From assembly GCA_034007245.1 (NCBI GenBank), contig JAVERH010000038.1, positions 1 to 17,504 of the forward strand: a stretch of DNA of 17,504 bases. Reading direction: 5' to 3'. The stretch is from Anaerosoma sp034007245 (lineage in GTDB: Bacteria; Actinomycetota; Coriobacteriia; Anaerosomatales; Anaerosomataceae). A program made the position numbers and the translations under genes. The notes beneath the pieces are model-generated. The model saw only the letters and a program-made list of their open reading frames with translations. It did no database searches and had not been told where the DNA came from. The stretch's first letter is position 1. Each line of letters begins with the position of its first letter. Shown in pieces: positions 7,132 to 14,747 of the stretch.

Positions 7132-7979
7132 CAGCGGTGCGCACGGTGCTTCTTGCGGTCGACTTCAGCGACGACAACCACCTGATTCTTGCATTCGCAA
7201 GGGGGCTTCCCGCGCTTGGTGTTCGACACGTCGTGCTGGGGCATGTGGTCGAGGTCTCGGGGCTCGAAGGCCCGCTTATCGCGCATAAGGTCGACGAAGC
7301 GCGCGAGAAGCTTCGCGGTTACGCAGATGATCTGGAGGCCGAGGGGCTTGCGGTCGAGGTGCAGGTGGTGACCGGTGACCCCGTGGAAGAAATCGGGGCG
7401 CTCGCGACCGAAACGCACGTGGACGCAGCTGTCTACGGTTCGCACGCAAGGTCGGTAGCCGGACAGCTCTTCGTCGGGTCGGTCTCCGATCGGCTCATGC
7501 GTGAGGCGACGATCCCGCACCTTCTGGTGCGCTTCGACCTTCTGCGCAACATCGACGATCCTGCTTCGCTGCTGCGTCACTTCGGCGAGAAGGTCGTGCT
7601 GCCGACGGACTTCTCTCTCTCCGCCGCACATGCATTCTCGCAGGCGATCGAGCTGGATGAGGGCGCCATCAAGCACGTGACGCTTCTGCACGCCGTCGAT
7701 CCTGCACTGACCGGCGAGAAGCTGCGCAAGGCCGAGGAAGGCGCCGAGTTCCACCTTCGGAATCTGCAGGCGATGTGCACCCAGAAGAAACTGGCGTCGA
7801 GTGCATCGATCAGGAAGGATTCTCCGGTTCATGCCGTGCTCGACGAGATCGAGGAGCGCCGGGTCACGGGAGTGATCGTCGGCACTCGTGGACGCAACGC
7901 TGTGCAGGAAGTACTGCTGGGGAGTGTATCGATGACGCTCATGCGTCAGGCGAGTTGCCCCGTACTGATCGTGCCGTAA
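7128..7979 (+). CDS. Tandem universal stress protein (two UspA domains) within carAB
   Basis: The 283-residue protein consists of two Usp domains (about residues 5-136 and 154-283). Both begin with the usual strand and Asp (VLLAVDFS and VVLPTDFS). The ATP-binding signature G-x2-G-x9-G-S is intact in domain 2 (GTRGRN at 252-257, GS at 265-266). In domain 1 the second Gly is Ala (GSHARS at 104-109, GS at 117-118), so nucleotide binding may be asymmetric. There are no membrane segments or signal peptide. It starts at a GTG overlapping the carA stop and ends 19 bases before carB, so it is co-transcribed with both. Usp proteins bind ATP or AMP and support stress survival; a role in carbamoyl-phosphate synthesis is only suggested by position. 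Confidence 0.9.
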   Translation: MTAVRTVLLAVDFSDDNHLILAFARGLPALGVRHVVLGHVVEVSGLEGPLIAHKVDEAREKLRGYADDLEAEGLAVEVQVVTGDPVEEIGALATETHVDAAVYGSHARSVAGQLFVGSVSDRLMREATIPHLLVRFDLLRNIDDPASLLRHFGEKVVLPTDFSLSAAHAFSQAIELDEGAIKHVTLLHAVDPALTGEKLRKAEEGAEFHLRNLQAMCTQKKLASSASIRKDSPVHAVLDEIEERRVTGVIVGTRGRNAVQEVLLGSVSMTLMRQASCPVLIVP

Positions 7980-7998
7980 GCAGAATCGAAGGAGGCGC

Positions 7999-10900
7999 AT
8001 GCCACGCAGGGACGATATCTCGACCATCCTCATCATCGGATCGGGACCCATAGTCATCGGTCAGGCGTGTGAGTTCGACTACTCGGGCGCCCAGGCGTGC
8101 AAGGTGTTGCGCGAGGACGGCTACCGCGTGGTCCTCGTGAACAGCAATCCAGCCACGATTATGACCGACCCGGAGTATGCGGATCGTACGTACGTGGAGC
8201 CGATCACTGTAGAGGCGGTGGAGCGGGTCATCGCGATCGAGCGCCCGGATGCGCTTCTGCCGACCCTTGGCGGGCAGACAGGGCTTAACTGCGCGGTCGC
8301 GCTGGCCGAGGCTGGTGTGCTCGAGAAGTACGACGTGGAACTCATCGGCGCCACCCTCGAAGTCATCAAGACGGGTGAGGACCGCAAGCTGTTCGCCGAG
8401 GCTGTAGAACGGATCGGGCTCGAGACGCCGAACTCGGTCTATGCCTACGCGATCGCCGATGCGGAGTCGTTCGTGGCCGAGGTGGGGTGGCCAGTGGTCA
8501 TCCGGCCGAGTTTCACCCTCGGCGGCGCGGGTGGTGGCATCGCCTATAACATCGACGAGTTGCGTCAGATCGCTGCGGGCGGTCTCGCGCTCTCTCCGGT
8601 GGGCGAGGTGCTGGTCGAGGAGAGCGTGATCGGCTGGAAAGAGTACGAGATGGAGGTCATGCGCGACCGCAACGACAACTGCGTGATCGTATGTTCCATC
8701 GAGAACGTGGACCCGATGGGGATCCACACCGGCGATAGCATCACCGTGGCTCCTGCGGTGACACTCACGGATCGCGAGTACCAGGTACTGCGCGACGCGT
8801 CCTTTGCGATACTGCGGGAGGTCGGGGTGGAGACCGGCGGTAGCAACGTACAGTTCGCAGTGAATCCGCACGACGGACGCGTGTTCGTGATCGAGATGAA
8901 TCCGCGCGTCTCGCGTTCATCGGCGCTCGCGAGCAAGGCTACCGGCTTTCCGATCGCCAAGATCGCCGCTAAGCTCGCCACCGGCTACACGCTCGATGAG
9001 ATCCCCAACGATATCACCCGGGTGACGCCTGCGGCTTTCGAGCCATCGATCGATTACTCGGTCGTGAAGGTCCCACGCTGGGCCTTCGAGAAGTTCCCCG
9101 GTACAGACACCACGCTCACGACGCGTATGAAGAGTGTCGGCGAAGTGATGGCGATGGGGCGCACGTTTGCCGAGGCGTTCGGCAAGGCGTGGCGCTCGCT
9201 GGAAAACGGTCGGGGAGGGTTGGGTGCTGACGGCAAGGACGTCTTTGACGAGTCTCACTTCGACGAGCGTCTTGCAGTTCCTAACGAGCACCGGATGTTC
9301 TACCTGATAGAGGCACTACGACGTGGCAGAACTCTTGAGGAGTTGCACCACATCACAGCGATCGACTCATGGTTTCTCGAACAACTTCAGGGTGTGGTCG
9401 CGGTCGAAGGTATGATCCGGGGCCGCTCACTCGCAACACTCACCGGTGCTGAGCTGAGGGAATGCAAGCAACACGGGCTCGCCGACGTTCAGATTGCTCA
9501 CCTTACAGGTTCGATAGAGGGTGAGGTACGGACCAGAAGGCTCGACCTCGGCGTGACGGCTACTTTCAAGGCCGTCGACACATGCGCTGGTGAATTCCTT
9601 GCGAATACGCCGTACTACTACAAGACGTACGAGGAGGAGAGCGAGGCCGTCCGTTCCGACCGGAAGAAGGCGATGATCCTCGGGGCGGGGCCCAACCGTA
9701 TCGGGCAGGGCATCGAGTTCGACTACTGTTGCGTGCACGCTGCGTATGCGCTCTCGGACGCCGGTTTCGAGACGATCATGGTGAACTGCAACCCCGAGAC
9801 CGTCTCGACGGACTACGACACTTCGGACAAGCTCTACTTCGAGCCGCTCACCTACGAGGATGTCATGGACATCATCGACCTGGAGCGTCCCGACGGTGTG
9901 CTTGTGACGTTCGGAGGCCAGACACCACTCAAGCTCGCGCGCAGGCTTGAGGAGGCCGGCGTATCGATCCTCGGCACCAGTCCGGAGGCGATCGACCTTG
10001 CTGAGGACCGGAAGCGTTTCTCCGAGGTGCTGGACCGTCTGGGGATCGCTTATCCCGCAGCGGGGACCGCACGCACGCTCGACGAGGCGGTCGAGGTAGC
10101 AGCGAGGATCGGGTATCCGCTCCTCGTGCGTCCGAGTTACGTGCTCGGTGGTCGCGGGATGGTGATCGCCTATGACGAGGAGTATATGCTGCGCTTCGTG
10201 CAGCAGGCGTCCGAGCTATCACCGGGCCAGCCGGTGCTGCTGGATCGGTTCCTGGAGGGTGCGATCGAAGTGGACGTTGATGCCGTATGTGACGGCGAGA
10301 CCGTCTACATCGGTGGCGTGATGGAGCACATCGAAGAGGCGGGTATCCACTCGGGTGACTCGGCGTGCTGTATCCCTCCGTACTCGCTCGGTGAGGACAC
10401 GATCGCGGTAGTGCGGGGTCATGCACGAGCGCTTGCGCTTGAGCTCGGGGTTCTTGGTCTGATGAACGTGCAGTTCGCCATAAAGGATGAGATGGTCCAC
10501 GTTCTCGAAGTGAATCCTCGCGCTAGCCGGACGGTCCCGTTCGTGAGCAAAGCCACGGGCGTGCCGCTTGCAAAGGTCGCCGCTCGCGTGATGGCAGGGG
10601 AGAAGCTGGCGGGGATGCGGCTTCCAGCCGAAGACCGCGAGCTTGGCCGCTTCTGCGTGAAAGAGGCGGTCATGCCGTTTGGGCGGTTCCCGGGTGCGGA
10701 CAGCGTGCTCGGCCCCGAGATGAAGTCTACAGGAGAGGTCATGGGCGTTGCGTCCGACTTCCCGTCGGCTTATGCCAAGTCTCAACTCGCAATCGACTAT
10801 TCTCTACCGACGAGTGGTACGGCGTTCATCTCGGTGTGCGATCGCGATAAGCGCGGTGTGGTACCGGTAGCGCGCCATCTCATCGCACTCGGATTCCGTG

Positions 10901-11214
10901 TTCTTTCGACGCGCGGTACGGCCCGGATGCTGCGAGCATCGGGAATCACGGTGGGCGAGGTGCGTAAGGTGCATGAAGGTCGCCCTAACATCGTCGACGC
11001 TATTGTGAACGGCGAGGTGCATCTGGTGATCAACACGCCGTTCGGTCGTGAGACACGCTCGGACGGCTACCATATCCGTACCGCTGCGGTGCAGCACGGG
11101 GTGAGCAATATCACCACGCTTGCCGCGGCGCTTGCGAGCGTGCAGGCGATCGAGGCGATCAAGCAAGGCAGGTTGGACGTCAGGGCGTTGCAGGACTTCG
11201 AGCGGAGCGGATGA
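7999..11214 (+). CDS. carB: Carbamoyl-phosphate synthase large subunit
   Basis: The 1071-residue protein has the full architecture: two homologous ATP-grasp halves (phosphorylating bicarbonate and then carbamate), a central oligomerisation domain (about 405-550) and a C-terminal MGS-like allosteric domain from about 941. The first half opens with ILIIGSGPIVIGQACEFDYS and the second with MILGAGPNRIGQGIEFDYCC. NPRVSRSS and NPRASRTV mark the two active sites. KVHEGRP and VINTP in the last domain match residues that bind UMP/IMP in E. coli CarB, so UMP inhibition is plausible. AAGGAGG (7989-7995) is only 3 bases from the ATG. About 330 bases of the central domain use different codons from their flanks. 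The stop overlaps pyrK (ATGA). Confidence 0.96.
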   Translation: MPRRDDISTILIIGSGPIVIGQACEFDYSGAQACKVLREDGYRVVLVNSNPATIMTDPEYADRTYVEPITVEAVERVIAIERPDALLPTLGGQTGLNCAVALAEAGVLEKYDVELIGATLEVIKTGEDRKLFAEAVERIGLETPNSVYAYAIADAESFVAEVGWPVVIRPSFTLGGAGGGIAYNIDELRQIAAGGLALSPVGEVLVEESVIGWKEYEMEVMRDRNDNCVIVCSIENVDPMGIHTGDSITVAPAVTLTDREYQVLRDASFAILREVGVETGGSNVQFAVNPHDGRVFVIEMNPRVSRSSALASKATGFPIAKIAAKLATGYTLDEIPNDITRVTPAAFEPSIDYSVVKVPRWAFEKFPGTDTTLTTRMKSVGEVMAMGRTFAEAFGKAWRSLENGRGGLGADGKDVFDESHFDERLAVPNEHRMFYLIEALRRGRTLEELHHITAIDSWFLEQLQGVVAVEGMIRGRSLATLTGAELRECKQHGLADVQIAHLTGSIEGEVRTRRLDLGVTATFKAVDTCAGEFLANTPYYYKTYEEESEAVRSDRKKAMILGAGPNRIGQGIEFDYCCVHAAYALSDAGFETIMVNCNPETVSTDYDTSDKLYFEPLTYEDVMDIIDLERPDGVLVTFGGQTPLKLARRLEEAGVSILGTSPEAIDLAEDRKRFSEVLDRLGIAYPAAGTARTLDEAVEVAARIGYPLLVRPSYVLGGRGMVIAYDEEYMLRFVQQASELSPGQPVLLDRFLEGAIEVDVDAVCDGETVYIGGVMEHIEEAGIHSGDSACCIPPYSLGEDTIAVVRGHARALALELGVLGLMNVQFAIKDEMVHVLEVNPRASRTVPFVSKATGVPLAKVAARVMAGEKLAGMRLPAEDRELGRFCVKEAVMPFGRFPGADSVLGPEMKSTGEVMGVASDFPSAYAKSQLAIDYSLPTSGTAFISVCDRDKRGVVPVARHLIALGFRVLSTRGTARMLRASGITVGEVRKVHEGRPNIVDAIVNGEVHLVINTPFGRETRSDGYHIRTAAVQHGVSNITTLAAALASVQAIEAIKQGRLDVRALQDFERSG

Positions 11215-12026
11215 TGTGTGACCAGGAGGGAAGTCCGGCGATCGAGCCGGTGGTGGTTGTCAGCAACGAGCGGGTTGCCACGAGTGTGTGCCGTATCGTG
11301 CTCGACGCGCCGCGTACGGCGGCGACCGTGGAGCCCGGACAGTTCGTACACCTACGGATCGCACGCCACGCCGATTTCATCCTGCGGCGCCCGTTCTCGG
11401 TGCACAGGGCACGCGGGGAGCGGCTTGAGATCCTCTACCAGGTCGTCGGTCGCGGCACGCGCGTGCTCGAAGACGCCAGGTCCGGTGACGTTATGGACGT
11501 GATCGGCCCGCTCGGGCATGGTTGGAGGATCCCGGAGGGTACGTCACGTGCGCTTGTGGTTGCCGGCGGACTCGGTGCTGCACCGATGGGTATGCTCGTC
11601 GAGCGGCTTGCCGAGCGGGGGGTGCAAGTCGCGCTGGCTCAGGGTGCGCCATCGGCAGGTCGGCTTCTGGCGCGGGATCTGTTCGACTCTCTGTGTCGCA
11701 AGTCGGTCGTCGCCACGGATGACGGATCGGCTGGTACGTGTGGGTTTGTGACGGTACTGAGTGCAGAGCTCCTCGACCGTGAGCAGCCTGATGTGGTGTA
11801 TGCATGTGGACCCGAGCCTATGCAGCGGATCGTCGCGGGGCAGTGTGCCGGGGCGGGTGTGCCTTGCCAGGTATCACTCGAGCGCCTCATGGCGTGCGGC
11901 GTCGGTGCATGCCTCTCGTGCGTGGTGGACACGCACGACGGGCTCAAACGTGCGTGCGTGGACGGGCCGGTGTTCGATGCTGCCGATGTGGTGTGGGACT
12001 CGGGCGATGAACCGGAGGCGGTGTGA
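11211..12026 (+). CDS. pyrK: Dihydroorotate dehydrogenase electron-transfer subunit
   Basis: The 271-residue iron-sulfur flavoprotein passes electrons from PyrD to NAD+. It has an FAD-binding beta-barrel with RRPFS (59-63), an NAD-binding region with GGLGAAPMG (119-127) and ACGPEPM (198-204), and a C-terminal [2Fe-2S] site of C229, C234, C237 and C249, the spacing known for PyrK. ATG 11211 overlaps the carB stop; ATG 11214 is directly adjacent and equally possible. Together with PyrD it forms the type 1B enzyme. Its presence means dihydroorotate oxidation does not need a quinone or fumarate. Confidence 0.95.
   Translation: MMCDQEGSPAIEPVVVVSNERVATSVCRIVLDAPRTAATVEPGQFVHLRIARHADFILRRPFSVHRARGERLEILYQVVGRGTRVLEDARSGDVMDVIGPLGHGWRIPEGTSRALVVAGGLGAAPMGMLVERLAERGVQVALAQGAPSAGRLLARDLFDSLCRKSVVATDDGSAGTCGFVTVLSAELLDREQPDVVYACGPEPMQRIVAGQCAGAGVPCQVSLERLMACGVGACLSCVVDTHDGLKRACVDGPVFDAADVVWDSGDEPEAV
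12014..12018 (+). promoter_or_regulatory. Ribosome binding site that fixes the pyrD start
   Basis: GGAGG inside the end of pyrK lies 7 bases before ATG 12026. It favours that ATG over the in-frame GTG directly before it. Confidence 0.65.
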
Positions 12027-12949
12027 TGAGTAGCGTGGACATGCGGGTGCGCCTCGGTTCGCTCGAACTCCGAAACCCGGTGTTGACTGCGTCTGGGACG
12101 TTCGGCTCAGGCAGGGAGTATGCGGATTTCTTCGATCTGGCACGGCTCGGTGCCGTGGTGACCAAAGGTGTCTCCCTTGAGTCGTGGTCGGGTAATCCCG
12201 GCCCGCGCATCGTCGAGACGCCGTCGGGTATGCTCAATTCGATCGGTTTGCAGAACCCGGGCGTAGAGGCGTTTTGCGCAAAGGATCTGCGCTGGCTGGC
12301 CGATCGGGACGTTCCCGTGATCGTGAACGTGGTGGGTCATCGGGCGGATGAGTATGCGGCGGTCGCGGAGCGGCTTGAGCAGGAGAGCGGTGTACATGCG
12401 CTCGAGGTGAACATCTCGTGCCCTAATGTCGATGCAGGAGGGATGGCCTTCGGCACGACGTGCCCGGCAGCGGCGGAGGTGGTGCGCTCGGTGCGTGCGG
12501 TGAGCACAAAGACACTCATCGTGAAGTTAAGCCCGAACGTCACTGATGTGACTGAGGTTGCACGTGCGGTCGAGGCTGAGGGTGCCGATGCGGTGAGTCT
12601 CATCAATACGCTCCTTGGCATGGTGATTGACACGCGGACGTTCAAGCCGGTGCTCGCGCGTGGAGTGGGTGGGCTCTCGGGTCCTGCCGTGCGACCGGTC
12701 GCGGTGCGGATGGTATGGCAGGTATCGCAGGCGGTGTCCGTCCCGGTGATCGGGATGGGGGGCATCACCTGTGCAGAGGATGCGACGGAGTTCATGCTCG
12801 CGGGAGCGAGCTGTGTAGCGGTCGGTACGGCGAACTTCATGGATCCGACGACAGCGATAGGTGTGGTGAGCGGTCTGGAGCGTTTCAGTGAGGAGCACGG
12901 AGTCGAGCGGATCACGGACCTTGTGGGGGCAGCATGGAAGACAAAATAG
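12026..12949 (+). CDS. pyrD: Dihydroorotate dehydrogenase catalytic subunit, type 1B
   Basis: The 307-residue FMN enzyme oxidises dihydroorotate to orotate. The catalytic base is a Cys, C132 in VNISCPN, which marks class 1 (class 2 uses Ser). TASGTFG (21-27), VTKGVS (45-50), the active-site stretch IGLQNPG (73-79) and the FMN phosphate loop IGMGGI (242-247) are all present. There is no N-terminal membrane helix, so it is cytosolic. Adjacency to pyrK and family length both indicate type 1B. It overlaps pyrK by one base (TGATG). Confidence 0.96.
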   Translation: MSSVDMRVRLGSLELRNPVLTASGTFGSGREYADFFDLARLGAVVTKGVSLESWSGNPGPRIVETPSGMLNSIGLQNPGVEAFCAKDLRWLADRDVPVIVNVVGHRADEYAAVAERLEQESGVHALEVNISCPNVDAGGMAFGTTCPAAAEVVRSVRAVSTKTLIVKLSPNVTDVTEVARAVEAEGADAVSLINTLLGMVIDTRTFKPVLARGVGGLSGPAVRPVAVRMVWQVSQAVSVPVIGMGGITCAEDATEFMLAGASCVAVGTANFMDPTTAIGVVSGLERFSEEHGVERITDLVGAAWKTK

Positions 12950-13728
12950 GCGACGGCAAAGCCGAGGGTATCGTGGGTGCACCACGGAGCCGCTCGGCAG
13001 TGAAGTGCGAGACTGATGAGATGAAGGATCGTATCATCGTTGCACTCGATCTCGAGGATAGAGTGTCTGCGATAGAGATGGCGCGCACGCTCGTAGGTAC
13101 TGCGGGCTGGGTCAAGGTAGGCATGACGCTTTTCTACGCCGAGGGGCCTTCGATCGTTCGCGACTTACGGGCGCTCGGATTCAAGGTATTCGTGGACCTG
13201 AAGCTCCACGATATCCCGCATCAGGTGGAAGGCGCCTGTCGCATGCTCACCCGTGCAGGTGCCGACATGCTCACGGTCCATGCGTTCGGTGGGAGGGCGA
13301 TGCTCGAGACGGCTATGAAGGCGACGGCCTCGGCTGCCCGGAAGTTTGGGACCGTACCGCCTAAAGTCGTCGCAGTCACGGTGCTGACGAGTCTCGATGA
13401 TGCTGCGTTGAAGGCGATGGGCGTGGAGAGGTCCGCAGCCGAGCAAGTGATCATGCTCGCTGGCCTTGCGCGTGATGCGGGGTGCGACGGTATCGTCTGT
13501 TCTCCGAACGAGGCCGCAGTAGCACGCGAAGCGCTTGGACCCGACGCGTTCGTCGTGACGCCAGGGGTACGGCCTGCGGGGGATGCGGTGGGCGACCAGG
13601 CCCGAACCGCGACTCCCGCAGATGCGATCGCCGCCGGGGCCTCACATCTTGTCATCGGGCGGCCCATCACGGGTGCTCCTGATCCTGCAGCCGCAGCCAA
13701 AGTCATCCGGAAGGAGTTGCAGTCGTGA
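12934..13728 (+). CDS. pyrF: Orotidine 5'-phosphate decarboxylase
   Basis: The enzyme converts OMP to UMP. Active-site residues are clear: the D-x-K-x-x-D motif VDLKLHD (D88, K90, D93 counted from 12934), VKVGM with K61, TPGVRP and the phosphate loop VIGRPIT. The start is uncertain. ATG 12934 gives 264 residues, overlaps pyrD by 16 bases like its neighbours, and has GGGGG 4 bases upstream. ATG 13021 gives 235 residues, the usual family length, but has no visible ribosome binding site. GTGs at 12973 (GAGGG upstream) and 13000 (GGAG upstream) are intermediate options. The extra 29 residues are hydrophilic and unlike the family core. The stop overlaps pyrE (GTGA). Confidence 0.93.
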   Translation: MEDKIGDGKAEGIVGAPRSRSAVKCETDEMKDRIIVALDLEDRVSAIEMARTLVGTAGWVKVGMTLFYAEGPSIVRDLRALGFKVFVDLKLHDIPHQVEGACRMLTRAGADMLTVHAFGGRAMLETAMKATASAARKFGTVPPKVVAVTVLTSLDDAALKAMGVERSAAEQVIMLAGLARDAGCDGIVCSPNEAAVAREALGPDAFVVTPGVRPAGDAVGDQARTATPADAIAAGASHLVIGRPITGAPDPAAAAKVIRKELQS

Positions 13729-14303
13729 CCATCAGTCAGGGCGGTGTCTTGAAGGCACTCAAGGACGCAGGGGCTATCCTGCACGGGCACTTCCAGCTGA
13801 CGAGTGGGCGGCACTCGGACACCTACGTGCAGTGCGCGCGGGTGCTGGAGGATCCTACGCTTACTACTGAACTCGCGGTCGCGATGTCGGAGAGTATGGC
13901 CGATCGTGAGATAGATGTCGTGGCTGCTCCGGCGGTAGGTGGCATCATCATCGGGTTCGCTGTTGCACAAGCCCTTGGGGTCAAGTTCATCTTCAGCGAA
14001 CGTGCAGATGGCGTGATGACGTTCCGGCGGAGCTTCAAAGTCGAGCCCGGTTCGCGTGTGCTAGTTGTAGAAGACGTGGTCACGACCGGTGGTAGTGTCG
14101 CTGAGGTGATCGATCTCGTGGATGCCGCCGGTGGCGAAGTGGTGGCTGTGACGTCGATCATCGATCGGGGCGGAGAAAAGGTCTTCACCGCGGACTTTGT
14201 GCCTCTTATTCAACTTGAGGTTCAGTCTGTGGAGCCGGATGTATGTCCGCAGTGTGCCGCTGGAACACCTATCGATTCGCCGGGGAGTAGGCGTCTCGGT
14301 TAG
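13725..14303 (+). CDS. pyrE: Orotate phosphoribosyltransferase
   Basis: The 192-residue protein attaches phosphoribose from PRPP to orotate, giving OMP for PyrF. The PRPP-binding loop VLVVEDVVTTGGS is at residues 112-124; FQLTSGRHSDTY (about 23-34) and APAVGG (68-73) are typical. The C-terminus with CPQCAAGTPIDSPGS resembles the PyrE group common in Gram-positives and archaea. GTG 13725 overlaps the pyrF stop and has AAGGAG at 13711-13716, 8 bases upstream. It is the last pyr gene; no terminator with a U-tract follows. Confidence 0.95.
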   Translation: MTISQGGVLKALKDAGAILHGHFQLTSGRHSDTYVQCARVLEDPTLTTELAVAMSESMADREIDVVAAPAVGGIIIGFAVAQALGVKFIFSERADGVMTFRRSFKVEPGSRVLVVEDVVTTGGSVAEVIDLVDAAGGEVVAVTSIIDRGGEKVFTADFVPLIQLEVQSVEPDVCPQCAAGTPIDSPGSRRLG

Positions 14304-14310
14304 TTTGGGC

Positions 14311-14339
14311 TTGGCATCGCCCCAGGTCAGGGGTAACAT
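14311..14339 (+). promoter_or_regulatory. sigmaA-like promoter of mihF-gmk-rpoZ
   Basis: TTGGCA (14311-14316, 5 of 6) and TAACAT (14334-14339, 4 of 6) are separated by exactly 17 bp. Transcription would start near 14346, giving a leader of about 80 bases. It is the best promoter match I found in the window. Confidence 0.7.
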
Positions 14340-14364
14340 CAACGGCGCCGCATGCAAGACCAGA

Positions 14365-14421
14365 GTGCGCAGCGGTATGTGATAGGACGTTGTCGAGAAC
14401 GCGCACCGTACCGCAAGGAGG
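14365..14421 (+). promoter_or_regulatory. mihF leader with two competing stems and its ribosome binding site
   Basis: GTGCGC (14365-14370) can pair with GCGCAC (14401-14406), and GCGGTA (14372-14377) with TACCGC (14409-14414). The arms interleave, so the two stems exclude each other unless they form a pseudoknot. The second stem ends exactly before AAGGAGG (14415-14421), the mihF ribosome binding site. Function is an inference. Confidence 0.35.
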
Positions 14422-14426
14422 AACCA

Positions 14427-14735
14427 ATGGCTCTACCCAATCTCTCCGAGGCCGACCGCAAGAAGGCGCTCGAGAAGGCGGCTCAGGCTCGCCAGGCGCG
14501 CGCGGAGCTTCGTCAGAGGATCAAGGGCGGGGAGATGTCGTTCGCCGAAGTCATGGCCAAGTCCGACGATCCTATCGTGGCTCGCATGAAGGTCGCGACA
14601 CTGCTCGAGAGCCTTCCGGGCTTTGGTAAGGCCAAGGCTGCCAAGATCATGAGTGAGCTCGAGATTTCTGACAGTCGCCGTGTGCAGGGCCTTGGTGCCC
14701 GTCAGCGCGAGATGCTCATGCAGCGTCTCGGCTGA
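14427..14735 (+). CDS. mihF: Actinobacterial integration host factor (mIHF)
   Basis: The 102-residue basic protein matches the mIHF/sIHF family, which is unrelated in fold to E. coli IHF and is a nucleoid-associated DNA-binding protein in actinobacteria. An N-terminal charged helix (about 8-35) is followed by the compact DNA-binding part with LLESLPGFGKAKAAKIM (about 59-75), a helix-turn-helix-like segment that contacts DNA in the family. ATG 14427 has AAGGAGG 5 bases upstream; the frame extends back into the leader, but no such site is there. Its place before gmk and rpoZ is the usual actinobacterial order and is one of the better taxonomic clues here. Confidence 0.92.
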   Translation: MALPNLSEADRKKALEKAAQARQARAELRQRIKGGEMSFAEVMAKSDDPIVARMKVATLLESLPGFGKAKAAKIMSELEISDSRRVQGLGARQREMLMQRLG

Positions 14736-14747
14736 TCAGTAGCGTCT

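Noticed and set aside
6747..8057. 436-codon open frame on the minus strand
   Set aside because: It lies wholly opposite carA, usp and carB, is rich in His/Arg/Thr/Ser with no recognisable motif, and is what a GC-rich coding strand produces on its complement. Other long minus-strand frames (for example 23-739 and 7939-8871) were rejected for the same reason.
14304..14340. Terminator after pyrE (GGGC/GCCC or CCCC/GGGG)
   Set aside because: Only 4-bp stems with no U-tract, and they overlap a much better promoter match.
14377..14382. ATGTGA start-stop mini-ORF in the mihF leader
   Set aside because: No ribosome binding site in front of it; a six-base coincidence is expected by chance.
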